Positions 1 through 9,244 of a stretch of 64,000 nucleotides of DNA are shown one piece after another (position 1 is the first letter of the stretch; each line of letters begins with the position of its first letter). The notes below the pieces were generated by a model. The model was not told the DNA's origin. It did no database searches and saw only the letters and a list, made by a program, of their open reading frames with translations. Source of the stretch: Nostoc sp. MS1 (GTDB taxonomy: Bacteria; Cyanobacteriota; Cyanobacteriia; Cyanobacteriales; Nostocaceae); assembly GCF_019976755.1 (NCBI RefSeq), contig NZ_AP023442.1:1-64000 (forward strand), in the 5' to 3' direction. A program made the translations under genes and the position numbers.

Positions 1-477
1 ATCAGACCTACTCAAGCAGCTATAGTCACTTATGGTTTTGATACTTTATTAACTTCAGGGTCTTTGCAAGGCACAAAATTCCCTGGCACATTTAGCTATG
101 ACAATTCACAACAAACAGGAATTGGACAGGAATATATCTCTTTAACAAGCTTAAATTTTACTGTTTTAGGAACTCCTTTTACTAAAGCAGATTTAAGTCA
201 AGGCGGACAAGTAATTCTAAATAATGGAACCGTGGATTATTTCACGGCTGCGTTCTTTTCGCCTTTTAATATTGCTTTTGGATTCGGTGGCCCTGGAATT
301 GTTGGGTATGTTGCTCCAGGTGGTACAGGTGGATTTGGTTCAGGTGTTTATACAATTCGAGCCGCAACTGTCCCAGAATTAACAAATATTTATGCTCCAA
401 TACTAGCATTAGGGTTTAGCCGATTAATCAAACGCAAGCATACAGTATTAAAACAGAGAGGAATCACTTTAAGCTAA
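1..477 (+). CDS. C-terminal part of a PEP-CTERM-like surface protein (5' end outside window)
   Basis: The frame is open from the first base of the window, so the gene starts upstream and only about 158 residues are seen. The visible part is rich in Gly, Thr, Phe and Asn with beta-strand-like segments, as in exported surface proteins. It ends with VPE, then a hydrophobic stretch (APILALGF) and a basic tail (RLIKRKH), the layout of exosortase/PEP-CTERM sorting signals, although the motif is VPEL rather than the usual VPEP. A TTG at 64 could be mistaken for a start but has no ribosome site and the frame continues upstream. Function beyond likely cell-surface location is unknown. Confidence 0.55.
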   Translation: MRPTQAAIVTYGFDTLLTSGSLQGTKFPGTFSYDNSQQTGIGQEYISLTSLNFTVLGTPFTKADLSQGGQVILNNGTVDYFTAAFFSPFNIAFGFGGPGIVGYVAPGGTGGFGSGVYTIRAATVPELTNIYAPILALGFSRLIKRKHTVLKQRGITLS

Positions 478-721
478 TCATTCATTTCTCCAGACTGATT
501 CGTTGGCAGTAAGAACTACCCTGCGGGTTGTGAGAAGCAGTACAACCTGATTTTCTGCAACTTAAATACTCTAGGGCTTACATACTGCAATTATTACCAG
601 ACAAAACTCGTTGCTTACTATAAGGGGTTGAGCGAACAAAGCCTCCTTGTATTGTAGTTTGCTATTAACGGTAAACAGTTGCACTAGCTAATATCAAACC
701 CAAGCCGTCTTAGAAAAAGCC

Positions 722-1414
722 ATGAAAATTACACCTTTAATGATAGCCCTTAGCTTACTTACTGGGGTGAGTACTGTTAGTCTTTATACAAAAGTTGCAA
801 TTGCTCAAATCAACATTCAACAGGTAGCAACAAAGACTTGTGCAGTTATGTCTGGTCAACAAAAGCCAGATCGACAATCATATCAATATCTGTTACTGCT
901 TAATGATGATGAAGCGTTTGGCTCAGGTAATCCAGTCGCCTTCGCACTGACTCAAGCAGTCTTAAAACAATGTCCTCAAGCCTATCTTGACTTTCAGCAT
1001 CGCCAACGAGCAAGTAATCCATTTGTCCCTGGTTCCCTTGTCAACCCAAATTCAACTCAACTTTATCATCCTGATTCTGGTTTATCAAATTCGTCATCTT
1101 CATCTTCAGATATGACGAAATACGATCAAGCCGTCCAGTTACATCCTCATGACATTAAGGTTTACATTGAGCGGGGAAACGCCCGTTATGAGCGCAAAGA
1201 CTACCAAGGTGCTGTTGCTGACTACACACAAATAATTCGCCTAGAACCCAAAAATCCCAGAGGATATGCCAACCGAGGATTAGCTCGGCAAAACTTAGGT
1301 GATCAACAAGGTGCAGTTGCCGATTGGCAAGTCGCACTAAAACTATTTAAAGCTCAAGGTGATCACAGTTCTTACCAAACAGTTCAAAAATGGCTTAGGG
1401 AAGCAAGGCGTTAA
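722..1414 (+). CDS. secreted tetratricopeptide-repeat protein
   Basis: This 230-residue protein begins with a hydrophobic signal peptide (residues 1 to about 29, ending near AIAQ), so it is probably exported to the periplasm. Residues 30-110 form an unrecognised domain with two Cys (TKTCAVM, LKQCPQ). A Ser-rich linker follows (about 122-131). Residues 135-220 hold two TPR units with typical signatures (ERGNARYERKDYQGAVADY and ANRGLARQNLGDQQGAVADW), the common cyanobacterial type that mediates protein-protein contact. It stands alone between unrelated genes and is convergent with the lysozyme gene. Partner and pathway are not evident. Confidence 0.75.
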   Translation: MKITPLMIALSLLTGVSTVSLYTKVAIAQINIQQVATKTCAVMSGQQKPDRQSYQYLLLLNDDEAFGSGNPVAFALTQAVLKQCPQAYLDFQHRQRASNPFVPGSLVNPNSTQLYHPDSGLSNSSSSSSDMTKYDQAVQLHPHDIKVYIERGNARYERKDYQGAVADYTQIIRLEPKNPRGYANRGLARQNLGDQQGAVADWQVALKLFKAQGDHSSYQTVQKWLREARR

Positions 1415-1451
1415 AATTGTCATACCTGCGGTGTTCTGAATCAGTGGACTT

Positions 1452-1483
1452 AAATTAGTGGTGCAAGAAAGCGCCACTAATTT
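1452..1483. terminator. bidirectional hairpin between convergent genes
   Basis: A 13-bp stem with one G-T wobble (arms 1452-1464 and 1471-1483) closes a 6-nt loop AAGAAA. The stem starts with AAATT and ends with AATTT, so each direction has a short A/T flank. It sits between the convergent TPR gene (stop 1414) and lysozyme gene (stop 1527) and could terminate both. Confidence 0.6.
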
Positions 1484-1526
1484 GATAACTACGAACTGCG
1501 TGCTTAGGAATTATGAATTGATTTGA

Positions 1527-2321
1527 CTAGATCCACAATAAAGATAACCAAGTTTTGATACCTACAATTCCATCCGCTTGCAATCCCTTAGATGATTGAA
1601 AACTAATTACAGCCTCCTCAACTACTGTAGAAAATTTTCCATCAATTTCATCTGTATACAAGCCAATATCTGTTAATTGCTGTTGTAGTTGTTTGACTCG
1701 TAAACCAACATCTCCCTTTTCTAGCTGATTAAAACGATTGAGATCGGCTTTACCACTGACTCCAGTTACACCAGATACATCACCTTTATATTGATGAATA
1801 AAATATTCTCCATGCCAAGTACTTGGAACGTTTGGCTGGGGTTGATCATAGTGTGCAATCCAAAGCGGGTAGCTACCAAAATCTGATGGATTACCCAACT
1901 TATTCCAGAAGTTAGGATAAGTGTAGATAATCGGTTTAATAGCTTTTCCAGTCTGTTGTAAAAGTGTTTCCTCTATCTTTGCTAACCATCGTTTCGCTGC
2001 ATCTACTACAGCCGTTGCATTACTTGTATGATCAGTCACTTCTATATCTAACACTGGTGGTAAATCACCTGGTTCCAATTTGCCAATAGTTGTTAGAAAT
2101 TCTTGAGCCTGTACCACTGGATCTGATGTGTGCGGGTGGAAGAAATGGTAGGCTCCACGAATAATACCAGTAGCTTTCATAGTTTGCCAGTGATGAGCAA
2201 AAGCGGGATCTTTAACGGTTGCTCCTTCTGTTGCCTTCACAAAAGCAAAGGTTTTACCAGAGTTTTTTACAGATGTCCAATCTACTCTACCATCTTGATA
2301 TGCTACATCAATACCAAACAT
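1527..2321 (-). CDS. GH25 family lysozyme with C-terminal peptidoglycan-binding domain
   Basis: The 264-residue product should cleave the N-acetylmuramic acid-N-acetylglucosamine bond of peptidoglycan. Residues 1 to about 200 match glycoside hydrolase family 25: an N-terminal GIDVAYQDG strand with Asp5, KATEG near residue 30, the catalytic DxE in PPVLDIEV (Asp92, Glu94) and later PLWIAHY. Residues about 205-262 are a PG_binding_1 domain (GDVGLRVKQLQQQL, DGKF, FQSSKGLQADGIVG). No signal peptide is visible although the substrate lies outside the membrane, so export may use another route, or it may be a phage-type or contractile-system lysozyme. No holin or phage genes flank it. Confidence 0.85.
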   Translation of the reverse strand: MFGIDVAYQDGRVDWTSVKNSGKTFAFVKATEGATVKDPAFAHHWQTMKATGIIRGAYHFFHPHTSDPVVQAQEFLTTIGKLEPGDLPPVLDIEVTDHTSNATAVVDAAKRWLAKIEETLLQQTGKAIKPIIYTYPNFWNKLGNPSDFGSYPLWIAHYDQPQPNVPSTWHGEYFIHQYKGDVSGVTGVSGKADLNRFNQLEKGDVGLRVKQLQQQLTDIGLYTDEIDGKFSTVVEEAVISFQSSKGLQADGIVGIKTWLSLLWI

Positions 2322-2713
2322 AATAACCTTTTATTTTTTCAAAAGTTGACTTTTTATTTACAAAGATAGAGAACAAATACACAAAGGCTTATTCTTTCTT
2401 TGATTATCTGGAATTTTAGGGAAACCACAAAGAACTAACGCACGTTTAGATAGACTTTGAAACTATCCCAAAGAAACCTCATATCCTCTATCTGCTGCCT
2501 TTTTTAAAAATTACAAATTTCAGTTTCCCTATTTTTTATATTAAATAGATTGTCCTAAATGTAAAATCTATAAATCTCATATGATTTACTCAATATGAGT
2601 TTGAGACCTCATGTAAATACTAATTGGCATACTAGTAGAAAATTAGTAAATCTATAACAAGGTATATTTTTCTGCTTCATACAATAAAGCCTTATAAATA
2701 TCTCTAACATTTT
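2322..2713. other. AT-rich intergenic region, no gene seen
   Basis: This 392-bp stretch between divergently transcribed genes must hold the promoters of the lysozyme (minus) and the HTH-AAA protein (plus). I see no convincing ORF, repeat or strong hairpin. Confidence 0.5.
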
Positions 2714-4138
2714 ATGCCAAAAAACGCTAATTTGATTATAGACACGTCAATTTATAAACAAGATGGGCTTTGTGCTTTTATGAATCTTGATTCTTTAATT
2801 GAGATAGTTAACCGCAAGTTGGTGGAAAGCCAAAATCGTCCACTCAGTTCCACAGAAATACTCATACTTCGTGGCATTTGGGAATATCAAACTTATAACG
2901 AAATTGCTGAGTACGGTGGCTATAGTGCGGGATACTTAACTAACGTAGTAGCCCCAGAGTTATGTCAACGGCTTTCTAATTTAATTGGACAGAGGGTTAC
3001 TAAAAAAAACTGCCGGATGCTACTGGAGGCTTATATTGCTTCTGAAACAGTATTAGACTTAAAGATTCAAAAATTACAGTTTAAAGCACTTTCCTCTGAA
3101 ATTGGTCAAGAATCTTCCCCTCGCTACCCTAATGGTGCGGTTCCGCCTGATTCTTCCATTTACATTGAACGTCCTCTAATTGAAGAACAGGTTTATGCAG
3201 AACTTAGAAAGCCAGGAGCGTTGGTGCGAATCAAAGCTCCCAAAGAAATGGGGAAAACTTCACTAATGCTCAGGACGTTAGAATATGGAGAAAGTTTAGG
3301 TTACTGTACTGTCAGCTTAAATCTAGAGCAAACTGACCAAGCAATATTGAGTGATCTGAATCGTTTTCTACGCTGGCTATGCGCCAATATAACTAGTCAG
3401 CTTCAGTTAGAACAAAAACTAGATGATTACTGGGATGAAGATATTGGCAGCAAAGTTAGCTGTAGTTTGTATATTAGAAATTATTTATTAGAGAAAATTA
3501 ATGCTCCTTTAGTTTTGGCATTGGATGAAGTAAACCAGATTTTTGAGTATCCCCAGGTAGCTAAAGATTTTTTACCCTTGCTACGTTCTTGGTATGAAGA
3601 AGCTAAAAGATTACCTATTTGGCAAAAGCTGCGCCTGATCATAGTTCACTCAACGGAAATTTATGTTCCTCTCCAACTTCAACAGTCTCCGTTTAATGTC
3701 GGCTTACCAATTCAATTAACCAGCTTTAATTTAGAACAGGTGCAGCAGTTAGCCCAGCAATATGGAATTGACTGGACAGATGGAGATGAAGCTAGACAAC
3801 TTATGGATATGATTGAGGGACATCCTGCATTAGTTAATATAGCACTGTATCATCTCAATCGTGGGGAGGTAAACCTTCCACAATTGCTAGAAACTGCTCC
3901 TACCTCGACTGGCGTTTATATTCACCACTTACAACGTCATTGGGTTACTTTACAACAGCAACCAGAATTAGCGATCGCGCTTGCTACTGTTCTAAATTCC
4001 ACTCAACCAATACCATTAGAACCTATCATTGCTTACAAGTTAAGCAGTATGGGGCTGATCAAGTTAGATAAGAACCAAGCCATACCTAGTTGTCGATTAT
4101 ATCAAAAGTATTTTCAGCCAAAGCTTCTCATTCAATGA
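2714..4138 (+). CDS. HTH (vMAP-type) plus AAA-like ATPase (AAA_35)
   Basis: A 474-residue predicted regulator or conflict ATPase. An in-frame ATG at 2780 (giving MNLDSLIEIV) is an equally good or better start, because the related protein at 54557 begins MNL at the equivalent place. The first 110 residues after it resemble the N-terminal HTH of vWA-MoxR-associated proteins (LSSTEILILRGIWE, YNEIAEYGGYSAGYL). The rest is an AAA-like domain: Walker A-like KAPKEMGKTSLMLRT, Walker B LVLALDEVNQIF, then a winged-helix-like tail. The Walker A is atypical because it has PKEMGKT instead of GxxGxGK. No ribosome site decides the start. The partner and effector are not in the window. Confidence 0.72.
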   Translation: MPKNANLIIDTSIYKQDGLCAFMNLDSLIEIVNRKLVESQNRPLSSTEILILRGIWEYQTYNEIAEYGGYSAGYLTNVVAPELCQRLSNLIGQRVTKKNCRMLLEAYIASETVLDLKIQKLQFKALSSEIGQESSPRYPNGAVPPDSSIYIERPLIEEQVYAELRKPGALVRIKAPKEMGKTSLMLRTLEYGESLGYCTVSLNLEQTDQAILSDLNRFLRWLCANITSQLQLEQKLDDYWDEDIGSKVSCSLYIRNYLLEKINAPLVLALDEVNQIFEYPQVAKDFLPLLRSWYEEAKRLPIWQKLRLIIVHSTEIYVPLQLQQSPFNVGLPIQLTSFNLEQVQQLAQQYGIDWTDGDEARQLMDMIEGHPALVNIALYHLNRGEVNLPQLLETAPTSTGVYIHHLQRHWVTLQQQPELAIALATVLNSTQPIPLEPIIAYKLSSMGLIKLDKNQAIPSCRLYQKYFQPKLLIQ

Positions 4139-4576
4139 CATCAAATATCAGTCTTGAATATTAGAAGTATTTACATAACATTTATTCTCAAAAGAGCAAC
4201 ATATTTTTCTCATACAAAAACTCATATCTTTGATATAAAAACATTGCCTAAACCCTAATAATTACAATTATAAAAAAATGTGTATTATTTAATATTCTAT
4301 GTTCACATAATATTAATAATGATATTATTAACTGTATTAAGCAAATTTATGTTTGATGAGTAATTGCTTTTGAGGCGTTTAGAGGATATCTGAAAACTAT
4401 TAAATATTTCCGCAACTCCCCTTGAAGTTCCCCTTTTTAAAGGGGATCATGAAGAATTTACAAGTCTCAAATACAATACCAAAAAGTTTTTAGAGATCCT
4501 CTTATAAATTTCGCTGAATTAGACTCATCATTTTATTTGCTAAATTAAATCTTTCAATTTTCAGGATGTATAAACT
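4139..4576. other. AT-rich intergenic region with one small hairpin
   Basis: No ORF is supported here. A perfect CCCCTTT/AAAGGGG hairpin lies at 4430-4445 next to a CTCCCCTTGAAG stretch, a widespread cyanobacterial dispersed-repeat type that could also act as a terminator. The promoter of the 4577 gene should lie in the downstream AT-rich part. Confidence 0.45.
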
Positions 4577-5470
4577 ATGAGTCTACCAAATTCTTATAAT
4601 ATACTTATTCCACAAAAAAGGCTTTCCCAACTAATTGCTCAGTCATGGTTAGATGGTAAAAAAATTCCTTTAGAAGATAAAAGTTTTCTGATTGAACAAA
4701 AAATTTTATCTCTAGAAGAAGCTGAGGTTTTTCGTATAATTTTAGTAGAAACAAGTCAAATTGAAATAGATGAGGTAGATAAGAAAATTATTATGCCTTC
4801 TTATCGACCAGACCAAGAAGTATTGGAAGATCCAGATATTAGAGAGTGGCTTTATAATTGGGTTGCAAGTAATCCGAAAAATTCTCCTTGGATAGCACCA
4901 CCGCCACCAAAATCAGGAGTTAATATAGAGCAACCCGGAAAAGGCGTAATTTTTGACACAGCTAACGAAGAAAAGCTATTAAATGAGAATGACAGTAAAA
5001 TCAAAACTTTGCAAGTTCCTTTACTACCAAATGTCAAAGTTTTTCAAGGTGCTAATGCCAACATAGCACCATTTGAAGAAACAACTAGAGATGACAAAGA
5101 TGCAATAGAAGTAGAAATAGAACCCTTCAATACTCTCATTCCCAATAAAAGACTTTCTCAACTAATTGCTAAATCATGGCTAGAAAATAGGGAAATTAGT
5201 ATCGATAAAAATTTTCTGGTTAACAACGGACTTATTTCTGAATTTGAGGCTCAATTTAAGATCGACATTCATGTTGAGCGGAACCAGCCACCGCGTGAAT
5301 ATAAAGGAGGAATAACACCACAGCAATTTGGTTACAAAATAAATGTACCTTATCCTCCAAAACCTAGTAGTGAGAATTTACCAGAAAATATTTTAAGGGA
5401 GTGGGTAGAAAATGACTTTAATTCTGCTCCTTGGACACCCACTAATGAATGGATTCCTTACACTTGCTGA
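4577..5470 (+). CDS. tandem-duplicated 297-aa protein beside YcaO; possible RiPP precursor with two leader-like units
   Basis: I do not recognise a named family. The protein is two copies of one unit. Unit 1 (about 9-112) starts NILIPQKRLSQLIAQSWLDG and unit 2 (about 190-293) starts NTLIPNKRLSQLIAKSWLEN. Each continues with FL, an Ile/Glu-rich stretch, a PxxP-like strand segment (IIMPSYRPD; INVPYPPKP), an acidic helix with REW, and a closing motif NSPWIAPPPP or NSAPWTP. The order SWL..FL..I..V..LP-like..helix recalls nitrile-hydratase-type leader peptides (NHLP) of RiPP precursors, but this is by eye only. The protein ends PYTC, its only Cys, a residue a cyclodehydratase could act on. It precedes the YcaO gene by 261 bp with a hairpin between them. 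Alternatives: a scaffold or immunity protein. Confidence 0.45.
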   Translation: MSLPNSYNILIPQKRLSQLIAQSWLDGKKIPLEDKSFLIEQKILSLEEAEVFRIILVETSQIEIDEVDKKIIMPSYRPDQEVLEDPDIREWLYNWVASNPKNSPWIAPPPPKSGVNIEQPGKGVIFDTANEEKLLNENDSKIKTLQVPLLPNVKVFQGANANIAPFEETTRDDKDAIEVEIEPFNTLIPNKRLSQLIAKSWLENREISIDKNFLVNNGLISEFEAQFKIDIHVERNQPPREYKGGITPQQFGYKINVPYPPKPSSENLPENILREWVENDFNSAPWTPTNEWIPYTC

Positions 5471-5531
5471 GGCTAAATATAGCTATAGATTTTGATTTGA
5501 TTTTTGAATCGACTTGCAGATGATTAGCAAA

Positions 5532-5559
5532 ATAGAGACGTGATACATCGCGTCTCTAT
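5532..5559 (+). repeat. GTAGAGACG-type hairpin repeat between the duplicated-protein gene and YcaO
   Basis: Perfect 9-bp arms ATAGAGACG and CGTCTCTAT flank a 10-nt loop. The sequence belongs to a dispersed palindromic repeat type common in Nostoc genomes; a relative lies inside the CHAT gene at 21014. Its place 62 bp after the 4577-5470 gene and about 170 bp before the YcaO start would allow partial termination, giving more upstream than downstream product. No T-run follows, so termination is uncertain. Confidence 0.5.
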
Positions 5560-5731
5560 AATTAGTCCACTCAGGAACATTCAAATTCGATTGGAGTTGT
5601 AAGTGTAAGAATCTTTATATCAGACTTTTGTGGTCATTGACCCTACCGGAATTAGTTTAGTTGAAGAATTTTCTTATCCTTCTATAGTTTAACTTTTTAT
5701 TACAGATATAGTTATCAAGGGAATAAATAAT

Positions 5732-8002
5732 ATGTTAAATCGCCCAAAATTAAAAACTGGATTTAAATACTATAATTTTATGACTAACGATTCCGAAAAT
5801 ACATTGTTACTTTCTGAAAGAAATACTAACTTTATCAATGGATATATATATTCAGCATTAATACCATTAATTAATGGAAAGTATACAGTTGATGAAATTG
5901 TTGACTTACTTATGCAAAAAAGTATACCTGCTAGTGAAATTTATTATGCTCTGATGTTGATGGAAAAAACGGGATATATTATCGATAGCGATGAATATTT
6001 ACCATCCAGTCTAGAAATTTTCTGTGAAAATTTAAATATTAATACACATACTGCTTATCAAAGATTACAAACAACTAAAGTAGCAATCAAATCTTTTAGC
6101 ACTTATTTGACGCTCGATGAGTTTAAAAAGACTCTTGAATCTTTACATATTGGAGTAACATCAGGATTAGGAGATATAGAGATAGTTTTAACTGATGATT
6201 ATTTGGATGATGAGTTAAAAAGTTTTAACGAAGAATCTTTAAAATTAAATAAACCTTGGATATTAGTAAAACCTGTAGGCACAATAGTTTGGATAGGGCC
6301 TATATTTATTCCTGGTAAAACAGGTTGTTGGCATTGTCTAGCTCAACGTTTGAGAAATAATAAACCTGTAGAAAGATTTATCGAAAAACATCAAGGAATT
6401 TCTACTTCCTTAACTCCTCCTCTGGGTTCTTTATCCACCACTTATCAAACGGCTTTGGGAATGGCTGCTACTGAAATTTTTAAGTGGATAGTTCAAGCTG
6501 AAAATAAACGCTTGGAGGGAATACTAGTTACCCATGACACTATTTCTTTAGAAATACAAAACCATGTTTTGGTAAAGTGTCCTCAATGCCCAAGCTGTGG
6601 TAGTAGCAATGGATTTAATGCTGAACCATATCCAATAGTTTTAGGACATCGGCAGAAAAATTTTACATTAGACGGGGGACACCGTTGCATTTCTCCGGAA
6701 GAAACATTCAAGAAATATCAACACCTTATTAGCCCTTTAACAGGAGTAGTTAGAGGGCTAGGTAAAATAGATCAAAATCCCCACACTTTAATCCATACTT
6801 ATGTAGCTAGGCATCATTTTGCTACTATATTTGATGATTTCAATGCTTTACGGCAAAATATTAGCGGTAGAAGTGCAGGAAAAGGAAAAACTGACCAGCA
6901 AGCAAAGGTTAGTGCGTTATGCGAAGCTATTGAACGATATTCTGGGGTATTTCAAGGAAATGAAGATAGGCAAACAGGAAGTTATCAACAACTTATAGAT
7001 AAAGCAATTCATCCTAATGCCTGTATGAATTTTAGTGAAGCACAATATAGCGCTCGCCACAACTGGAATGCAAATTGTTCTGGCTGGTTTCAAAAAATTC
7101 CTGAACCATTTGATGAAGAGAAAGAAATTGAGTGGACACCAGTTTGGTCTTTAACTTATCAGGAATTTAAGTATTTACCAACAGCTTACTGCTATTACGG
7201 TTATTCTAACTTGTTAATGTCTGATTGTTGGGCTGATTCTAATGGTTGTTCTGCTGGCAATACCTTAGAAGAGGCAATCCTTCAAGGTTTCATGGAATTA
7301 GTAGAGCGTGATTGTGTTGCCTTATGGTGGTATAACCGACTTAAAAAACCGCAGGTAGATTTAGAAAGTTTTGACGACCCTTATTTTCTTGCTCTCAAGA
7401 AATATTATCAAACAATTCATCGCCAACTGTGGGTTCTAGATATTACTAACGATTTAAACATCCCAACTTTTGCTGCTATCAGTCGCAGAACAGATATAAC
7501 AGCAGAAGATATTATCCTTGGTTTTGGCACTCATTTTGATCCGCAGATTGCTATGAGCAGAGCTTTAAGCGAAATAAATCAAATTCTCCCTAATGTCTTA
7601 TCTGCCAATGCAGATGGTAGTACGAAATATCCTGCTTCTTCAGATCCTCTTGCTCTTAAATGGTGGCAAACAACAACAGTAGAAAATGAATCTTATTTGC
7701 TTCCTGATAAAAATATTACACCCAAACTATGTACTAATTATCCGCAGAATTGGAGTGAAGATTTACTGGAAGATATCCTACACTGTCAGCAATTAGTTGA
7801 AAAGAATGGTATGGAAATGCTGGTTTTGGATCAAACTCGTGCAGACATTAAACTGAGGGTAGTGAAAGTGATTGTTCCGGGAATGCGTCATTGGTGGAGA
7901 CGTTTAGGTTCAGGAAGATTATATGATATTCCTGTAAACATGGGTTGGTTGAAGCAGCCACTAACAGAGAATCAACTTAATCCTTTTCCAATGTGGATGT
8001 AA
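5732..8002 (+). CDS. fused TOMM cyclodehydratase (RRE / E1-like docking / YcaO)
   Basis: At 756 residues it matches the length of fused cyclodehydratases such as TruD and PatD, which use ATP to turn Cys, Ser or Thr of a precursor peptide into azolines. Residues 1-85 resemble the leader-binding winged-helix RRE. Residues 90-300 form the E1-like part with two Cys pairs likely binding zinc (TGCWHC near 205 and KCPQCPSCG near 287). The YcaO domain (about 330-756) carries SGRSAGKGKTDQQAKVSALC followed by EAIERYSG, then NGCSAGNTLEEAILQGFMEL and VERDC, the known ATP/Mg sites. The C-terminus ends NPFPMWM, a degenerate form of the Pro-rich tail used in catalysis. A good AAGGGA ribosome site precedes the ATG. 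No separate dehydrogenase is seen, so the product may stay at the azoline or amidine stage. Confidence 0.88.
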   Translation: MLNRPKLKTGFKYYNFMTNDSENTLLLSERNTNFINGYIYSALIPLINGKYTVDEIVDLLMQKSIPASEIYYALMLMEKTGYIIDSDEYLPSSLEIFCENLNINTHTAYQRLQTTKVAIKSFSTYLTLDEFKKTLESLHIGVTSGLGDIEIVLTDDYLDDELKSFNEESLKLNKPWILVKPVGTIVWIGPIFIPGKTGCWHCLAQRLRNNKPVERFIEKHQGISTSLTPPLGSLSTTYQTALGMAATEIFKWIVQAENKRLEGILVTHDTISLEIQNHVLVKCPQCPSCGSSNGFNAEPYPIVLGHRQKNFTLDGGHRCISPEETFKKYQHLISPLTGVVRGLGKIDQNPHTLIHTYVARHHFATIFDDFNALRQNISGRSAGKGKTDQQAKVSALCEAIERYSGVFQGNEDRQTGSYQQLIDKAIHPNACMNFSEAQYSARHNWNANCSGWFQKIPEPFDEEKEIEWTPVWSLTYQEFKYLPTAYCYYGYSNLLMSDCWADSNGCSAGNTLEEAILQGFMELVERDCVALWWYNRLKKPQVDLESFDDPYFLALKKYYQTIHRQLWVLDITNDLNIPTFAAISRRTDITAEDIILGFGTHFDPQIAMSRALSEINQILPNVLSANADGSTKYPASSDPLALKWWQTTTVENESYLLPDKNITPKLCTNYPQNWSEDLLEDILHCQQLVEKNGMEMLVLDQTRADIKLRVVKVIVPGMRHWWRRLGSGRLYDIPVNMGWLKQPLTENQLNPFPMWM

Positions 8003-8030
8003 AAATTAATTATAATCAATTTATAGAGTT

Positions 8031-9131
8031 ATGGTAAAAGAGTATTCAATCGTTGATGCAGATTCCCATGTGTTTGAACCTTTTGATATGTGGGAGAAAT
8101 ATTTAGAACCTGCTTATAAAAGCTTTGCACCATCACCAGACATGAAAATTCAAGGTGAAGATATTTATTATAAGGCTTCCGGTGAAGTTGTTGCTCAATG
8201 GAATAAGCAGATTATGCAAGCTCATCCAATGGCTCGAATTAATGGCTTCACTAATGAGCTTCATGTGTTAGAAACTAAAAAAATGGGAGCTGATATTTCT
8301 TTTATTTACCCAACATTGGGAATGTCAATAATAGCCATTGATACGATGGAACCTAAATTAGCTGGTGCATTTACCCGTGCTTACAACAACTGGTTATACC
8401 AAGATTTTTGCAGTTATAACCCAAACATTTTAAAAGGAGTAGGCATGATTAATCTTCATGCACCTGAAGAAATGGTATCGGAGTTATACCGCATTACAGA
8501 ATTTGATTGTAAAGCAGTCTGCTTACGTCCCAACCCAGTTAAGGGAAGGTTATTGAGCGACCCTGCTTATGAACTTTTTTGGACAGAATGCGAACAACTG
8601 GGAATAGCTGTTAGTATTCATGAAGGTACTCATAGCCGCTTGCCTACAGTTGGTGCAGATAGATTTAATACTCGTTTTGCCTTGCGTTCTTGCTCCCATC
8701 CTATGGAGCAGATGATGGCTATGCTTGCTTTAATTGAAGGGGGAGTATTAGAACGTCATCCTCACTTAAGAATAGGTTTTCTAGAGTCTGGTTGTGGTTG
8801 GTTAGTTTACTGGCTATGGCGTTTAGATGAAGAGTACGAGTGCCATTACTGGGAAGTTAAGGATAATGTAAAGCTCAAACCTTCAGAATACTTTAAACGC
8901 CAATGTTTTATCGGGTATGAACTAGGGGAACCTGGTGTTGAGCAGGTAATTGATTATGTTGGCGCAGATAAATTAATTTTTGGTTCTGATTACCCTCATG
9001 TTCATTGGAGCCAAAAAGCAGGAGAAACCGGATGTTTCCACATTCAAAAAAATCTTCATCAACTACTACCAAAAGAAACTGTTAGAAAGATTCTTTGGGA
9101 TAATCCTGCCCGTTTTTATGGGTTACAATAA
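8031..9131 (+). CDS. amidohydrolase family protein (PF04909 type), YcaO partner
   Basis: The 366-residue protein is a TIM-barrel metal hydrolase of the Amidohydro_2 (ACMSD-like) type. It shows the N-terminal VDADSHVFEP metal site, SIHEGTHS with a metal/catalytic His near residue 198, ESGCGWLVYWLWRLDEEY, and FGSDYPHVHW carrying the Asp and His near the C-terminus. It begins 28 bp after the YcaO stop with no terminator, so the two are probably co-transcribed. In bottromycin pathways an amidohydrolase acts with YcaO enzymes to form a macroamidine, although that enzyme belongs to a different amidohydrolase subfamily. Here it may trim, cyclise or hydrolyse the modified peptide. The true substrate cannot be read from the sequence. 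Confidence 0.82.
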   Translation: MVKEYSIVDADSHVFEPFDMWEKYLEPAYKSFAPSPDMKIQGEDIYYKASGEVVAQWNKQIMQAHPMARINGFTNELHVLETKKMGADISFIYPTLGMSIIAIDTMEPKLAGAFTRAYNNWLYQDFCSYNPNILKGVGMINLHAPEEMVSELYRITEFDCKAVCLRPNPVKGRLLSDPAYELFWTECEQLGIAVSIHEGTHSRLPTVGADRFNTRFALRSCSHPMEQMMAMLALIEGGVLERHPHLRIGFLESGCGWLVYWLWRLDEEYECHYWEVKDNVKLKPSEYFKRQCFIGYELGEPGVEQVIDYVGADKLIFGSDYPHVHWSQKAGETGCFHIQKNLHQLLPKETVRKILWDNPARFYGLQ

Positions 9132-9244
9132 TTTTTCTTTATCTTGTACTCAGTAGCATAGAATTAAAATAGAATGTCAGTAAATATTCATAAATAAATT
9201 AGTGTAGTAAATACTGTAAATATTATAAATTTATCGATAAAATC

